Source of the DNA: Solidesulfovibrio alcoholivorans DSM 5433
GTDB taxonomy: Bacteria > Desulfobacterota > Desulfovibrionia > Desulfovibrionales > Desulfovibrionaceae
Length of the DNA stretch: 64,000 nucleotides
Direction of reading: 5' to 3'
NCBI RefSeq assembly: GCF_000702665.1
Contig: NZ_JNJA01000002.1
Coordinates: forward strand, 62,001-126,000
Part shown: positions 32,077 through 40,332 of the stretch, piece after piece
Numbering within the stretch: the first letter of the stretch is position 1
Layout: each line of letters opens with the position of its first letter
Notes under the pieces: model-generated
The model's database searches: none
The model's input: the letters and a program-made list of their open reading frames with translations, nothing else
Told to the model about the DNA's origin: nothing
Position numbers and translations under genes: made by a program

Positions 32077-33891
32077 ATGGTCATGAAACCTTGTCGCGCC
32101 CAAGCACCGGACGCGTCCGCTGTCGGGCGCATGGAGGCTGCGGAGGCGGCCTTGCGCGAGGGCCGTTTCACCGCTGCGGAGGCGGCCTATCGCGTGGCGC
32201 TGGCGTACGCGCCGCAAAGCGTTGCGGCCTGTCTGGGCCTGGGGGACGCGCTGTGCGGCCAGGGCCGCCTGCAGGAGGCCGGGGCGGCCTATGCCTGCGC
32301 CGCGCGCCTGGACCCCGCTTCGGCCGCCGCCTTGCGCGGCCTCGGGCTGACCGCTTCGGGCCTTGGCCGCCACGACGAGGCCGTGGCCCTGCTCGGGCGC
32401 GCCGTGCGCCTGCATCCCAGGGACGTCCAGGCCCATTTTCTGCTCGCCGAAGCGCTTCGCGCGCTGGGGAGGCCCAGGCAGGCCGCCGCGTATTACGGAC
32501 AGACACTGCGCCTTGCGCCGGGCCATGCCGCAGCCACGCTCCATTATGGCCTGGCGCTCGTCGCGGACGGGCGCGTCCGGGAGGCCGTGACGTGGTACGA
32601 GCGGGCCTTGCAGGAAAATCCCGGCGACGTGCTGCTGCGAAACGACCTGGGCCACGCCCTGCGGCGGATGGGCAGTTCGGAGGCGGCACGGGAACAGTTC
32701 GCCGCGCTGCTCGCACAGCAGCCGGGTTTCGTCCCGGCCCTGGTCAATTACGCCGTAACCTGCCGGGATCTGGGCGACGGCGCCGCGGCCGAGGCTGCCT
32801 GCGACGAAGCCCTGGCACGTGCTCCCGACTATTGTCCGGCGCTTTTCACGCTGGGCGTGTTGCGCCAGGACGTGCGGCGGCACGAGGAGGCCCTCGCGCT
32901 TTTCGACCGCGTGCTGGCGCAAGCGCCGGACAACGTGCCCGCGCGCTGGAACAAGGCCTTGTCCCTGCTCGCGCTGGGGCGGCTGGCCGAGGGCTTCGCC
33001 CTCTACGAAACGGGACTCGGGCACAAGGACCTGCGTGGCATGCCGCCCGATCCGTCCCGGCGGCTCGCGGGCAGACCCCACGCCGGGGAGCGGCTGTTGC
33101 TTTGGGCCGAACAGGGATTTGGCGATGTCATCCAGTTCATCCGCTACGCCGCGCTGTGCAAGGCTTGCGGTGCCGAAACCGTGGTCGCCTGCCCGCCGGC
33201 CCTGCATCGCCTGCTTTTGCGCTGTCCCGGCGTGGACGCCGTGTGCGAAGAGCCGGCCGAGGCGCAATACGACCGCTGTGTCGCGCTCATGAGCCTGCCG
33301 CACTGTTTCGGCACGACGCTTGACGACATCCCCGCCGAGATCCCCTATCTGTCCGTGAGCGAGGAGGCCCGCGCCGCCTGGGCGTCGCTGCTGCCATGCG
33401 ACGGCCGGCCGCGCGTGGGCCTGGTCTGGGCGGGCGGCCTGCGCCTGGACATGCCCGAGGCGCGGCTCGCGGACAGTCGCAGGAGCCTGCCGCTTACGCG
33501 CCTGCTGCCGCTTCTTTCTCGCGAGGATATCGCCTTCGTCAGCCTGCAAAAGGGCGAGGCGGCCGGCCAGATCCGGGAACTCGGGCTGGAAGGGAGGCTC
33601 GCCGACCCCATGGATGGCGTGCGGGACTTCATGGATACGGCGGCCATCGTGGCCGGGCTCGACCTTGTGATCTCCGTGGATACGGCCGTCGTGCACCTGG
33701 CTGGCGCTCTCGGGCGGCCGGTGTGGGTACTGTCGCGCTTCGACGCCTGCTGGCGCTGGTTGTGCAACCGGGAGACGAATCCGTGGTATCCCGGGGTGCG
33801 GGTGTTCGGCCAGCCCGCGCCCGGGGACTGGGACGCGGTCGTGGCGCGGGTCGCGGGGGAACTGGCGCGCTTTGCGCTGGAGCGGGAGTGA
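32077..33891 (+). CDS. TPR protein with C-terminal glycosyltransferase domain
   Basis: A 604-residue soluble protein. Residues about 15-300 are eight or so tetratricopeptide repeats of 34 residues, with the A-G-Y-A-P pattern visible (for example ALCGQGRLQEAGAAYACAAR and VTWYERALQENPGDV). Residues about 330-600 form a GT-B-like domain: GERLLLWAEQGFGDVIQFIRYA, PRVGLVWAGG and VISVDTAVVHLAGALGRPVWVL, typical of the TPR-plus-GT9-like proteins frequent in Desulfovibrio and magnetotactic bacteria. It probably glycosylates a protein or surface structure, with the repeats as docking platform. The ATG at 32083 is an equally possible start. Confidence 0.85.
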   Translation: MVMKPCRAQAPDASAVGRMEAAEAALREGRFTAAEAAYRVALAYAPQSVAACLGLGDALCGQGRLQEAGAAYACAARLDPASAAALRGLGLTASGLGRHDEAVALLGRAVRLHPRDVQAHFLLAEALRALGRPRQAAAYYGQTLRLAPGHAAATLHYGLALVADGRVREAVTWYERALQENPGDVLLRNDLGHALRRMGSSEAAREQFAALLAQQPGFVPALVNYAVTCRDLGDGAAAEAACDEALARAPDYCPALFTLGVLRQDVRRHEEALALFDRVLAQAPDNVPARWNKALSLLALGRLAEGFALYETGLGHKDLRGMPPDPSRRLAGRPHAGERLLLWAEQGFGDVIQFIRYAALCKACGAETVVACPPALHRLLLRCPGVDAVCEEPAEAQYDRCVALMSLPHCFGTTLDDIPAEIPYLSVSEEARAAWASLLPCDGRPRVGLVWAGGLRLDMPEARLADSRRSLPLTRLLPLLSREDIAFVSLQKGEAAGQIRELGLEGRLADPMDGVRDFMDTAAIVAGLDLVISVDTAVVHLAGALGRPVWVLSRFDACWRWLCNRETNPWYPGVRVFGQPAPGDWDAVVARVAGELARFALERE

Positions 33892-33916
33892 AAATCATGC
33901 GGCAAAGGAGGCGGGG

Positions 33917-34270
33917 ATGCGCGGGATGATGCTGGTGGCGCTCGGCGTCGTCGTGGTTTGCGCGGCGTTGTGCGGACAGGCGGCGGCGGCCGGCAAGGTG
34001 CAGGTCACGCCGCAGATGCGCAAGGTGCTGACGGAAAAGCTGACGCAGCAATGCCTGGCGCAGGAGGCGGAGTTCGCCCGCAAGGGCTACACCCGGGCGC
34101 AGACCGCCGCCATTTGCCGCTGCGCCATGCAGCAGACCGGGGCGCTTCTCAATTCCAACACCGTGGACTACATCCTGACCCACGGCGTCATGCCGCCGGA
34201 CATGCAGCGCAAGGTCGCCTCGGCCACCGGAGCCTGCATCAAAGCCCACACCGGCAAGCCGGCCCCGTAG
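33917..34270 (+). CDS. Small exported protein of unknown function
   Basis: A 117-residue protein from the ATG at 33917, which follows AAAGGAGG. Residues 1-25 are a signal peptide ending AAAAG. The mature part is helical with five cysteines, including QQCLAQE, ICRCAMQ and GACIKAH, which could make disulfides; CRC is not a haem site. I do not recognise the family. It lies 25 bases after the TPR glycosyltransferase and may be cotranscribed with it. Confidence 0.75.
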   Translation: MRGMMLVALGVVVVCAALCGQAAAAGKVQVTPQMRKVLTEKLTQQCLAQEAEFARKGYTRAQTAAICRCAMQQTGALLNSNTVDYILTHGVMPPDMQRKVASATGACIKAHTGKPAP

Positions 34271-34299
34271 CGTATTTTCTTCCGGCTTGGGGCCTGTCG

Positions 34300-34363
34300 C
34301 GCCCCCCACCGAGGGGGTCCGGGGGGCATCATGCCCCCCGGCAGGGTTCGGGGCAGCGCCCCG
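34300..34363. repeat. Divergent hairpin repeat between convergent genes
   Basis: CCGGGGGGC (34319-34327) and GCCCCCCGG (34333-34341) form a hairpin flanked by GAGGGGGT and a second small inverted repeat CGGGGC/GCCCCG. It resembles the hairpins at 26885 and 62301 in position and layout but differs in sequence, so it may be a separate repeat subfamily. Confidence 0.55.
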
Positions 34364-34390
34364 ATTCTCTCCTCTTCCCTTCTTCTCTCC

Positions 34391-35521
34391 CTATTCCACC
34401 TTCACCAGCTCGTACTGCGGCGTGCCGAGGCCGACGGCCGCGCCGTGGGCGAAGGTCACGTCGCCGCGCGTCCATTTCCACAGCGCCGCGAACTTGTCCT
34501 CGCCCGGGTCCGGGCCGTGTTCGAGCTTGCAGTCCGGGCAGGCCGCCTGGGCGTTGACGAGGTCCAGGCAGGCCCTGTCCAGGGCGACGGGGTCGGTCGA
34601 GGCCAGAAAGCCGATGTCCGGCACGATGGGCGCGTCGGACCAGGGCACGCAGTCGCAGTCCGGGGTGACGTTGGTGAGGAAGTTGAAAAACGCGGTCTTG
34701 CCCGGTTTGCCGCTGACCGCGCCCAGGGCGTATTCCACCAGCCGCTCCATGAACGGCACGATTTCCGTGTGCCAGTCGATGCGCATGGCCTTTTTCGGGC
34801 ACACGGTCAGGCATTCGCCGCAGCCGACGCACAGCGCCTTGTCGATGGCGGCCTTCTTGTCGTCCATGGCCGCCGCGCCGGTCGGGCACACGCGCACGCA
34901 CTCGCGGCAGCCGATGCATTTCTTCGGTTCCACCACGAAGCGCACGCTGTGCTGGTCCTGCTTGCCGGCGCGCGTCGCGCAGCCCATGCCCAGGTTCTTG
35001 ACCGCGCCGCCGAAGCCCGCCAGTTCGTGTCCCTTGAAATGGGACAGCACGATCAGGCTGCCGGCGCGCGCGATGTCGCCGGCGACCTTCACCTTTTCGA
35101 AGTGCTTGCCCGGGATGGGCACCTCGATGACGTTGCTGCTGTCCAGGCCGTCGGCGATGATGACCGGCGCGCCGAGCACGGCGTAGTCGAAGCCGTGCTC
35201 CACGGCCGTGGCGATGTGGTCCACGGCGTTGTGGCGGCTGCCGGAATAGAGCGTGTTGGTGTCGGTGACGAAGGGCCGGCCGCCGCGCGCTTTGACCAGC
35301 TCGACCACGGCGCGCACGTGGCTCGGGCTTATGTGGGTGTCGCAGCCGCGTTCGCCGAAATGGACCTTGATCGCCGTCAGGTCGCCCCTGGCGACGGTTG
35401 CGGCGAATCCCGCCGCCTCGAAGAGCTTTTTGATCTTGGCGGTGCGGTTCTTGTTGGCCGCGCGGGCGCGCAGGTCGGCGAAATAGACCTTGGCGGGCTC
35501 GCGCGTGGCGTCATTTGACAT
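34391..35521 (-). CDS. DUF362 domain ferredoxin-like protein
   Basis: A 376-residue protein starting at the ATG at 35521. A DUF362 domain (residues 40-180 and 270-350) contains VHFGERGCDTHISP, VTDTNTLYSGSR, LSHFKGHELAGFGGAVKNLGMG; in the middle two ferredoxin motifs, CIGCRECVRVCP and CVGCGECLTVCP near residues 200-250, bind two [4Fe-4S] clusters. Such proteins are common in strict anaerobes and their reactions are unknown. It is the third gene of a minus-strand run with TrmJ and the MscS channel; the MscS stop codon is 11 bases upstream. Confidence 0.9.
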   Translation of the reverse strand: MSNDATREPAKVYFADLRARAANKNRTAKIKKLFEAAGFAATVARGDLTAIKVHFGERGCDTHISPSHVRAVVELVKARGGRPFVTDTNTLYSGSRHNAVDHIATAVEHGFDYAVLGAPVIIADGLDSSNVIEVPIPGKHFEKVKVAGDIARAGSLIVLSHFKGHELAGFGGAVKNLGMGCATRAGKQDQHSVRFVVEPKKCIGCRECVRVCPTGAAAMDDKKAAIDKALCVGCGECLTVCPKKAMRIDWHTEIVPFMERLVEYALGAVSGKPGKTAFFNFLTNVTPDCDCVPWSDAPIVPDIGFLASTDPVALDRACLDLVNAQAACPDCKLEHGPDPGEDKFAALWKWTRGDVTFAHGAAVGLGTPQYELVKVE

Positions 35522-35532
35522 CGGGTACGTCC

Positions 35533-37962
35533 TTAGTCGGTCGCGCCGGCCGCAGACGGCGCGCCCGCTTTGCGCTCCAGGGCGTCGAGGCGCTCGGAAA
35601 GCCGGGCCAGGGCCTCGTGCTGCTCCCGGCGCTGCGTTTGGAGAAATTCCTCGAGCACGGGTGCCGTGCGCAGGTGCAGGTCGGCTTGCGGGAAGGCGAT
35701 CTCGATGCCCGCCTCGCGGAAAAGCCGGTCGATGGCTTCGCGGATGGCGCAGGTCTGCGTCACGGCGTTCGAGACGTCGGCCAGCCATACGCGCAGCCGG
35801 AAGTCCAGGGTGCTCGCGCCGAAGTCCCAGTGCAGCACGGCCGGGGCCGGATTGCCGAGTACGGCCGGGCACTCGGCCGCCGCGGCAAGGAGCAGTTCGC
35901 GCACCCTGGCCGTGTCCGAGCCGTAGGCCACGCCCACGCAGATGTCGCGGCGCACGCTCGGGTCCTTGTGGCTCCAGTTGACGATCTTGCCGGAGATGAG
36001 CTCGGAATTGGGCACGAACACCGTGGCGTTTTCCAGGGTGAGCACCTCGGTGTTGCGGATGTTGACTTCCTTGACCACGCCCCAGGTGTCGCCGAGCTGG
36101 ATGGTGTCCCCGGCCTGGACGGAGCGGCCGAAGAGCAGGATCAGGCCGCTGATGAAATTGTTGACCATGGTCTGCATGCCGAAGCCGATGCCGACCGACA
36201 GGCCGCCGGCCACCACGGCCACGCTGGTCAGGGAGAGCCCGAGCACGGACATGACGTACAGGACGTAAAGCCCCCACCAGGCGTAGCTGTTGATGGTCAG
36301 AAGCGAATCCTTCGCCCCGCGCTCCACGGCGCGGCGGCGGCTGGCCACCTCGGCGATGAAGGTGGCCGTGAGCGCGATCATGGCCTTGGTGACGTAGAAG
36401 CCGATAAGCAGCAGCGCCAGCTTCTTGAGGCTGATGCCCACGGATTCCACCTGCGTTTCCGTGGTGAGGATCTCCAGGAACACGTTCTCGCCGCCGAACT
36501 GGGTGGAGAGCAGCCACAGGAAGCAGAACAGGAAACACAGGAAGAAGAACGGGTAGCCCGCGCCCGCGGCGATGCCGAGCAGCACCGGCGTTTTGCCCTT
36601 GTGGTGTTCGACCATGCGCTGGCCGAGCAGGCCCGTGGTGAGGCTCGAGAAACGCAGGGCGAGCGTCACGTAGAAAAGCGCCGAGGCGCACAGGATCGCG
36701 GTCTGCGGCAGGCCGCACAGGGCCACGACGGCCACGGCGGGCAACAGCAGGGTCTGCGCCCGGGTGATGCCCCGGTCCAGATGCTGGTTGGGCGGCGTCC
36801 GGCGGTGCCGCCGGTTGCAGATCAGGGTCGCGATCAGGAGCCAGACGACGAGGATCGGCGTCATGAGCACTTCGGGCACACGCACCGCCTCGAGGAACAG
36901 CCCCAGGGCGAAAAGTCGCCAGGTGGGCCAGAGCACGGGCGGATGGTAGGTCCCGGGGCGCGTCTGGCGCAGCCGCGTCACGTGGACCAGGGCGGCGGTG
37001 AGCGCGATTTCGCCGATGGAACTCAAGGTGGTGAAAAGGAAAAACGGCGCGCCGTGCGAAAGCGCCATGAAAAAAACGCCTCCGGCCACGCAGATCGCCG
37101 TCTTGGGCAGGCTGCCCCGGGCGGGGCCGGACAGGCGGCCGCGCCGGGCGGCGAGGAAGATCGCGCCGAGCGAGACGACAAGGACCGCCAGCGCCGAAAA
37201 CGCCGCCGCCCACAGCGCCTTGCGCATCACTTCCTGGTTGTGGGGCGTGGCGAGCAGTTCCGAGCCGAGATTGCGCCACAGTTCCCAGTCCTCCATGTCC
37301 TGGTCCAGGATCTTGAGGAAGCGGGGCGAGAAGGGGGTGGGGAAGGTCTCGGTGTAGTAGCCCTTCCAGGCCGGGGTCAGGGAGGCGGAGAGTTCCGTTT
37401 CCGCGGTCCTGACCTGGGCGTCCAGTTCGCGCAGCGGCGCGGTCTGGGCGGCGATGGCGTCGCGCATGGCCGTGACCTGGCCGCTCAGTTCGGCCATGGA
37501 GTCGCGCGAGGGCTCGATGTCCTTGCGGAAGCGTTCCGGAATCTCCTGGTTGGCCAGCTCCGTGAGCCGCTCCTTGAAGCTGTCGAGCAGGGCCACGCTC
37601 TGCTCGAGGTTCGCCCAGGCCTGTTCGGGCCGTTGGGAGAGCCTTGTCACGTCCTGGCGCAGGCGCGAAAATCCGGCCAGCGCGTCGCGGATTTCCCAGG
37701 GGTCCGAGGCCGTGGCCTGCCACAGGGCGAGCCGGGCGCGCTCGTGGGTCAGCCGTTCCATTTCCAGGGTTTCGCTGGCGGCTTCGGCGAGGTAGCGCGT
37801 CTTGTAGGCCTCCAGCCGCTGGTGGATGAGCTGGTCCTGCTTGCGCAGCGTGTCGAGGATCAGTTGCCAGTCGGTGTCGTCGAAGGCGAAAAGCGCAGTC
37901 CCGCCGGCAAAAACCAGCGCGAGAGCGCAAAGGAACGTGAAGACGGCGCGGCGGGGCGTCAT
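35533..37962 (-). CDS. MscS-family mechanosensitive channel, large (MscK/YbdG-like)
   Basis: An 809-residue channel from the ATG at 37962. Residues 1-27 are a signal peptide; 28-220 form a periplasmic helical, partly coiled-coil domain; then about ten membrane segments lead to the MscS core: VAVVAGGLSVGIGFGMQTMVNNFISGLILLFG-type pore helix (region around residues 590-625), GDTIQLGDTWGVVKEVNIRNTEV beta domain and the C-terminal alpha/beta domain. A short coiled coil (QTQRREQHEALARLSERL) ends the protein. It releases osmolytes on hypo-osmotic shock. No strong ribosome site is seen at this start. Confidence 0.9.
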   Translation of the reverse strand: MTPRRAVFTFLCALALVFAGGTALFAFDDTDWQLILDTLRKQDQLIHQRLEAYKTRYLAEAASETLEMERLTHERARLALWQATASDPWEIRDALAGFSRLRQDVTRLSQRPEQAWANLEQSVALLDSFKERLTELANQEIPERFRKDIEPSRDSMAELSGQVTAMRDAIAAQTAPLRELDAQVRTAETELSASLTPAWKGYYTETFPTPFSPRFLKILDQDMEDWELWRNLGSELLATPHNQEVMRKALWAAAFSALAVLVVSLGAIFLAARRGRLSGPARGSLPKTAICVAGGVFFMALSHGAPFFLFTTLSSIGEIALTAALVHVTRLRQTRPGTYHPPVLWPTWRLFALGLFLEAVRVPEVLMTPILVVWLLIATLICNRRHRRTPPNQHLDRGITRAQTLLLPAVAVVALCGLPQTAILCASALFYVTLALRFSSLTTGLLGQRMVEHHKGKTPVLLGIAAGAGYPFFFLCFLFCFLWLLSTQFGGENVFLEILTTETQVESVGISLKKLALLLIGFYVTKAMIALTATFIAEVASRRRAVERGAKDSLLTINSYAWWGLYVLYVMSVLGLSLTSVAVVAGGLSVGIGFGMQTMVNNFISGLILLFGRSVQAGDTIQLGDTWGVVKEVNIRNTEVLTLENATVFVPNSELISGKIVNWSHKDPSVRRDICVGVAYGSDTARVRELLLAAAAECPAVLGNPAPAVLHWDFGASTLDFRLRVWLADVSNAVTQTCAIREAIDRLFREAGIEIAFPQADLHLRTAPVLEEFLQTQRREQHEALARLSERLDALERKAGAPSAAGATD

Positions 37963-38005
37963 GTCACGCTTGATACGGGCAAACGGCCCCGGCTGTCCAT
38001 GGGGG

Positions 38006-38767
38006 TCAGCGCGGCCCGTCCTTCCTGCCGCCGCGGCCCACGGCCCAGTCGATCTGGCGGCACACCCCCATGAGCAGGTTGAACTCCTGGCGCTTGAGCC
38101 CCACGCGCTCGATGAAACGGCGCACGGGCAGCATCCAGTAGTCCGGGTTGTCGGGCTTGATGAAATCGATATCGAGCAGCGTGCGGCGCAGCGCGGCGAA
38201 AAGCGCCTCGCGCTCGGCATGGGTGGCGGCGCGGGAGGGAGTGGGGCCGGCGGCGCGGCCGTCCGCGTCCCCCTTGGCATGGGCCGCCTTGAAGATCTCG
38301 TAGCACAGCAGGAGCACGGCCTGGGCCAGGTTGAGGGATGTGGCCTCGCCGGCCGTCGGGATGTTGACCAGGCGCGAGCACAGCTGCGTTTCCCTGTTGG
38401 AAAGCCCGGCGTCCTCGGGGCCGAAGACCACGGCCACCTTGCCGCCGTCGGCCAGGGCGCGGCAGGCCTCGGGCGCCGCCTGCTCGGGGGTGATCACACC
38501 CGTGCGCCAGCCGCCGAGGCGCGCCGTGGTGCCGTAGACCACTGTCGCGCCGGCCACGGCTTCGCTGAGCGTGGGCACGATTTCCAGGGTGTCGAGCAGA
38601 AGCCCCCCCTTGCTCGTGGCCATGGGCCGGGCGCGGTCGAGGTCGAAGGCGGGCGGATCGACGAGGATCAGGCGCGACACGCCCATGTTGGCGCAGGCCC
38701 GGGCGGCCGCGCCGACGTTTTCGGAAAATTTCGGCCTGAAAAGCACGATGGACAGGGCGTCGAGCAT
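38006..38767 (-). CDS. trmJ: tRNA (cytidine/uridine-32-2'-O)-methyltransferase TrmJ-like
   Basis: A 253-residue SPOUT-class RNA methyltransferase. The family motifs are FSENVGAAARACANMGVSRL near the N-terminus, VFGPEDAGLSNRE in the middle and IPTAGEATSLNLAQAVLLLCYE at the knot that binds SAM. The C-terminal extension (REALFAALRRTLLDIDF and on) is typical of TrmJ rather than TrmH or RlmB. It methylates the 2'-OH of position 32 in the tRNA anticodon loop. The start at 38767 lacks a clear ribosome site. Confidence 0.88.
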   Translation of the reverse strand: MLDALSIVLFRPKFSENVGAAARACANMGVSRLILVDPPAFDLDRARPMATSKGGLLLDTLEIVPTLSEAVAGATVVYGTTARLGGWRTGVITPEQAAPEACRALADGGKVAVVFGPEDAGLSNRETQLCSRLVNIPTAGEATSLNLAQAVLLLCYEIFKAAHAKGDADGRAAGPTPSRAATHAEREALFAALRRTLLDIDFIKPDNPDYWMLPVRRFIERVGLKRQEFNLLMGVCRQIDWAVGRGGRKDGPR

Positions 38768-38844
38768 GGCGGGTCCGCTTGTTCGCTGGCGTAGGCCGGC
38801 GGCGACGCGCGCCGTCGCCGGCCCCGGGCGGGCTTGTATCGGAG

Positions 38845-38880
38845 GCGGCGCGGCCCCGCAAGGGAACAAGGCCGCGCCGC
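38845..38880 (-). terminator. Hairpin after the FAD oxidoreductase gene
   Basis: GCGGCGCGGCC (38845-38855) and GGCCGCGCCGC (38870-38880) are perfect 11-base inverted repeats, 3 bases after the minus-strand stop codon at 38884. There is no U-tract. Confidence 0.5.
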
Positions 38881-38883
38881 GGT

Positions 38884-40218
38884 CTAGAACATGTAGCGCA
38901 GGTAGTACCCGGCCGTGGGGTAGGCCCAGATGCCTTCGCGCAGCGCCTTGGCCGGGATGCCCTGGCGCATGGCCAGGGCGACCACGTTGATGATCTCCTC
39001 GGCGGCGTGGCCGAGGATGTGCGCGCCGAGGATGCGGTCGTCCCCGGGCGAGACCAGGGTCTTGGCGTAGCCGGCCGTTTCCCCAAGGCGCTTCCAGGGG
39101 AACGAGGAGGCGAGGTCGGTCTCTTTTTTGACGCACGACAGGTCGCGCGCGCGACACTCCTCCTCCGTGAGCCCCGCCATGGCGAGCGGCGGCAGGGTGA
39201 AAAGCACGCTCGGCGTGCCTGTGCGGTCGATGGTTTCGCTGTCGCCCGAAACCATGTTTTCGCCCGCGACATGGCTTTCCAGATCCGCCGTGGGGGTGAG
39301 CGCATAGGGCGCGTCCAGGCAGTCGCCCGCGGCGTAGACGTCGGGATTTCCGGCGCAGCGCAGGTGCGCGTCGACCGTGACGCCGCGCGAGGTGGCCGCG
39401 ATCCCCGCCGCGTCGAGCCCCAGGCCCGCGAGCGCCGGCGGCCGGCCGGCGGCGTTGACCACCATGTCCGCGGCAAAAACGCCCCGGGGCGTCTCCACGG
39501 CAAGGCCGGCCGCGTCGCGGCGGATGGCCGCGACCGGGGCATCGAGCACCACTTCCACGCCCATGGCCCGGGTGGCGGCGACGAGCCGCGCGACCGCGTC
39601 CTGGTCGAACCGGCGCAGGGCCGCGTCGCCGTGGGTGAGGATGGTCGCCCGGGCCCCGCACACGGCGGCCACGTGGGCCAGCTCGAAGGCGATGAAGCCG
39701 CCGCCGAGGAAGGCCACGCGGCCGGCCAGGGCGTCCATGTCCAGGAAGGCGTCGCTCGTGGACAGGTGTTCGGCGCCGGGAAACGTGAAATGCTTGTGGG
39801 TCGCGCCCACGGCGATGAGGATTTTTTTTGCCGTCAGTTCCGTCTCGCCCACGCGCACGCTGCGCGGGCCGGTGAAGACGCCCCGGCCGCGCACCACGTC
39901 GATGCCGGCCTCGCGGTAGGACGCTTCCACGCGGGCGTCGATGGGGGCGGTGAACGTGCGCTTGAAGGCCATCAGCGCCGCCCAGTCGAGGGCCGGCCCG
40001 CCGGTGAGCCCCTTGCCGGCCAGGTGGGCGGCGGCGGCCATGGCCTCCGGCGCGGCCATGAGCACCTTTTTGGGATTGCAGCCCGTGTGCGGGCAGACCC
40101 CGCCGAGGAGCCCGGCCTCGATAACGGCCACGGACCAGCCCGCCTCCCGGCAGCGTCTGGCCGCCGGACCGCAGGCCGGGCCGCCGCCCAGAACCACCAG
40201 ATCGTATGCGCGCGTCAT
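38884..40218 (-). CDS. FAD/NAD(P) disulfide-oxidoreductase-like protein lacking the His-Glu pair
   Basis: A 444-residue protein of the glutathione-reductase fold. The FAD motif is LVVLGGGPACGPAARR, and the redox cysteines are C42 and C47 by eye (CPHTGCNPKK). The NAD domain has VAFLGGGFIAFELAH, and the second FAD motif is VYAAGDCLDA. At the interface domain the usual HPT-x-x-E is replaced by AYPTAGYY, so the catalytic histidine and glutamate of dithiol-disulfide reductases are missing. It may reduce a different acceptor or act in thiol sensing. It is divergent from a second enzyme of the same fold at 40333. Confidence 0.85.
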   Translation of the reverse strand: MTRAYDLVVLGGGPACGPAARRCREAGWSVAVIEAGLLGGVCPHTGCNPKKVLMAAPEAMAAAAHLAGKGLTGGPALDWAALMAFKRTFTAPIDARVEASYREAGIDVVRGRGVFTGPRSVRVGETELTAKKILIAVGATHKHFTFPGAEHLSTSDAFLDMDALAGRVAFLGGGFIAFELAHVAAVCGARATILTHGDAALRRFDQDAVARLVAATRAMGVEVVLDAPVAAIRRDAAGLAVETPRGVFAADMVVNAAGRPPALAGLGLDAAGIAATSRGVTVDAHLRCAGNPDVYAAGDCLDAPYALTPTADLESHVAGENMVSGDSETIDRTGTPSVLFTLPPLAMAGLTEEECRARDLSCVKKETDLASSFPWKRLGETAGYAKTLVSPGDDRILGAHILGHAAEEIINVVALAMRQGIPAKALREGIWAYPTAGYYLRYMF

Positions 40219-40332
40219 GACGTATCCTTTGCCGGGCGAAAGCCCGGGCTTTGGCTTTTTTCAGGACACAGGCTACCATGATTCGCCCGGCGGGGTAAGG
40301 GGCGGACCCTTCAAACGCATACGGAGGCGGAC

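Noticed and set aside
28389..32171. A 1,260-codon open frame on the minus strand
   Set aside because: It is antisense to the cytochrome module, has no ribosome site and its protein is low-complexity Gly/Arg/His-rich, the usual shadow of GC-rich codon bias. The same applies to the long minus frames at 45476-48463 and 58528-61332.
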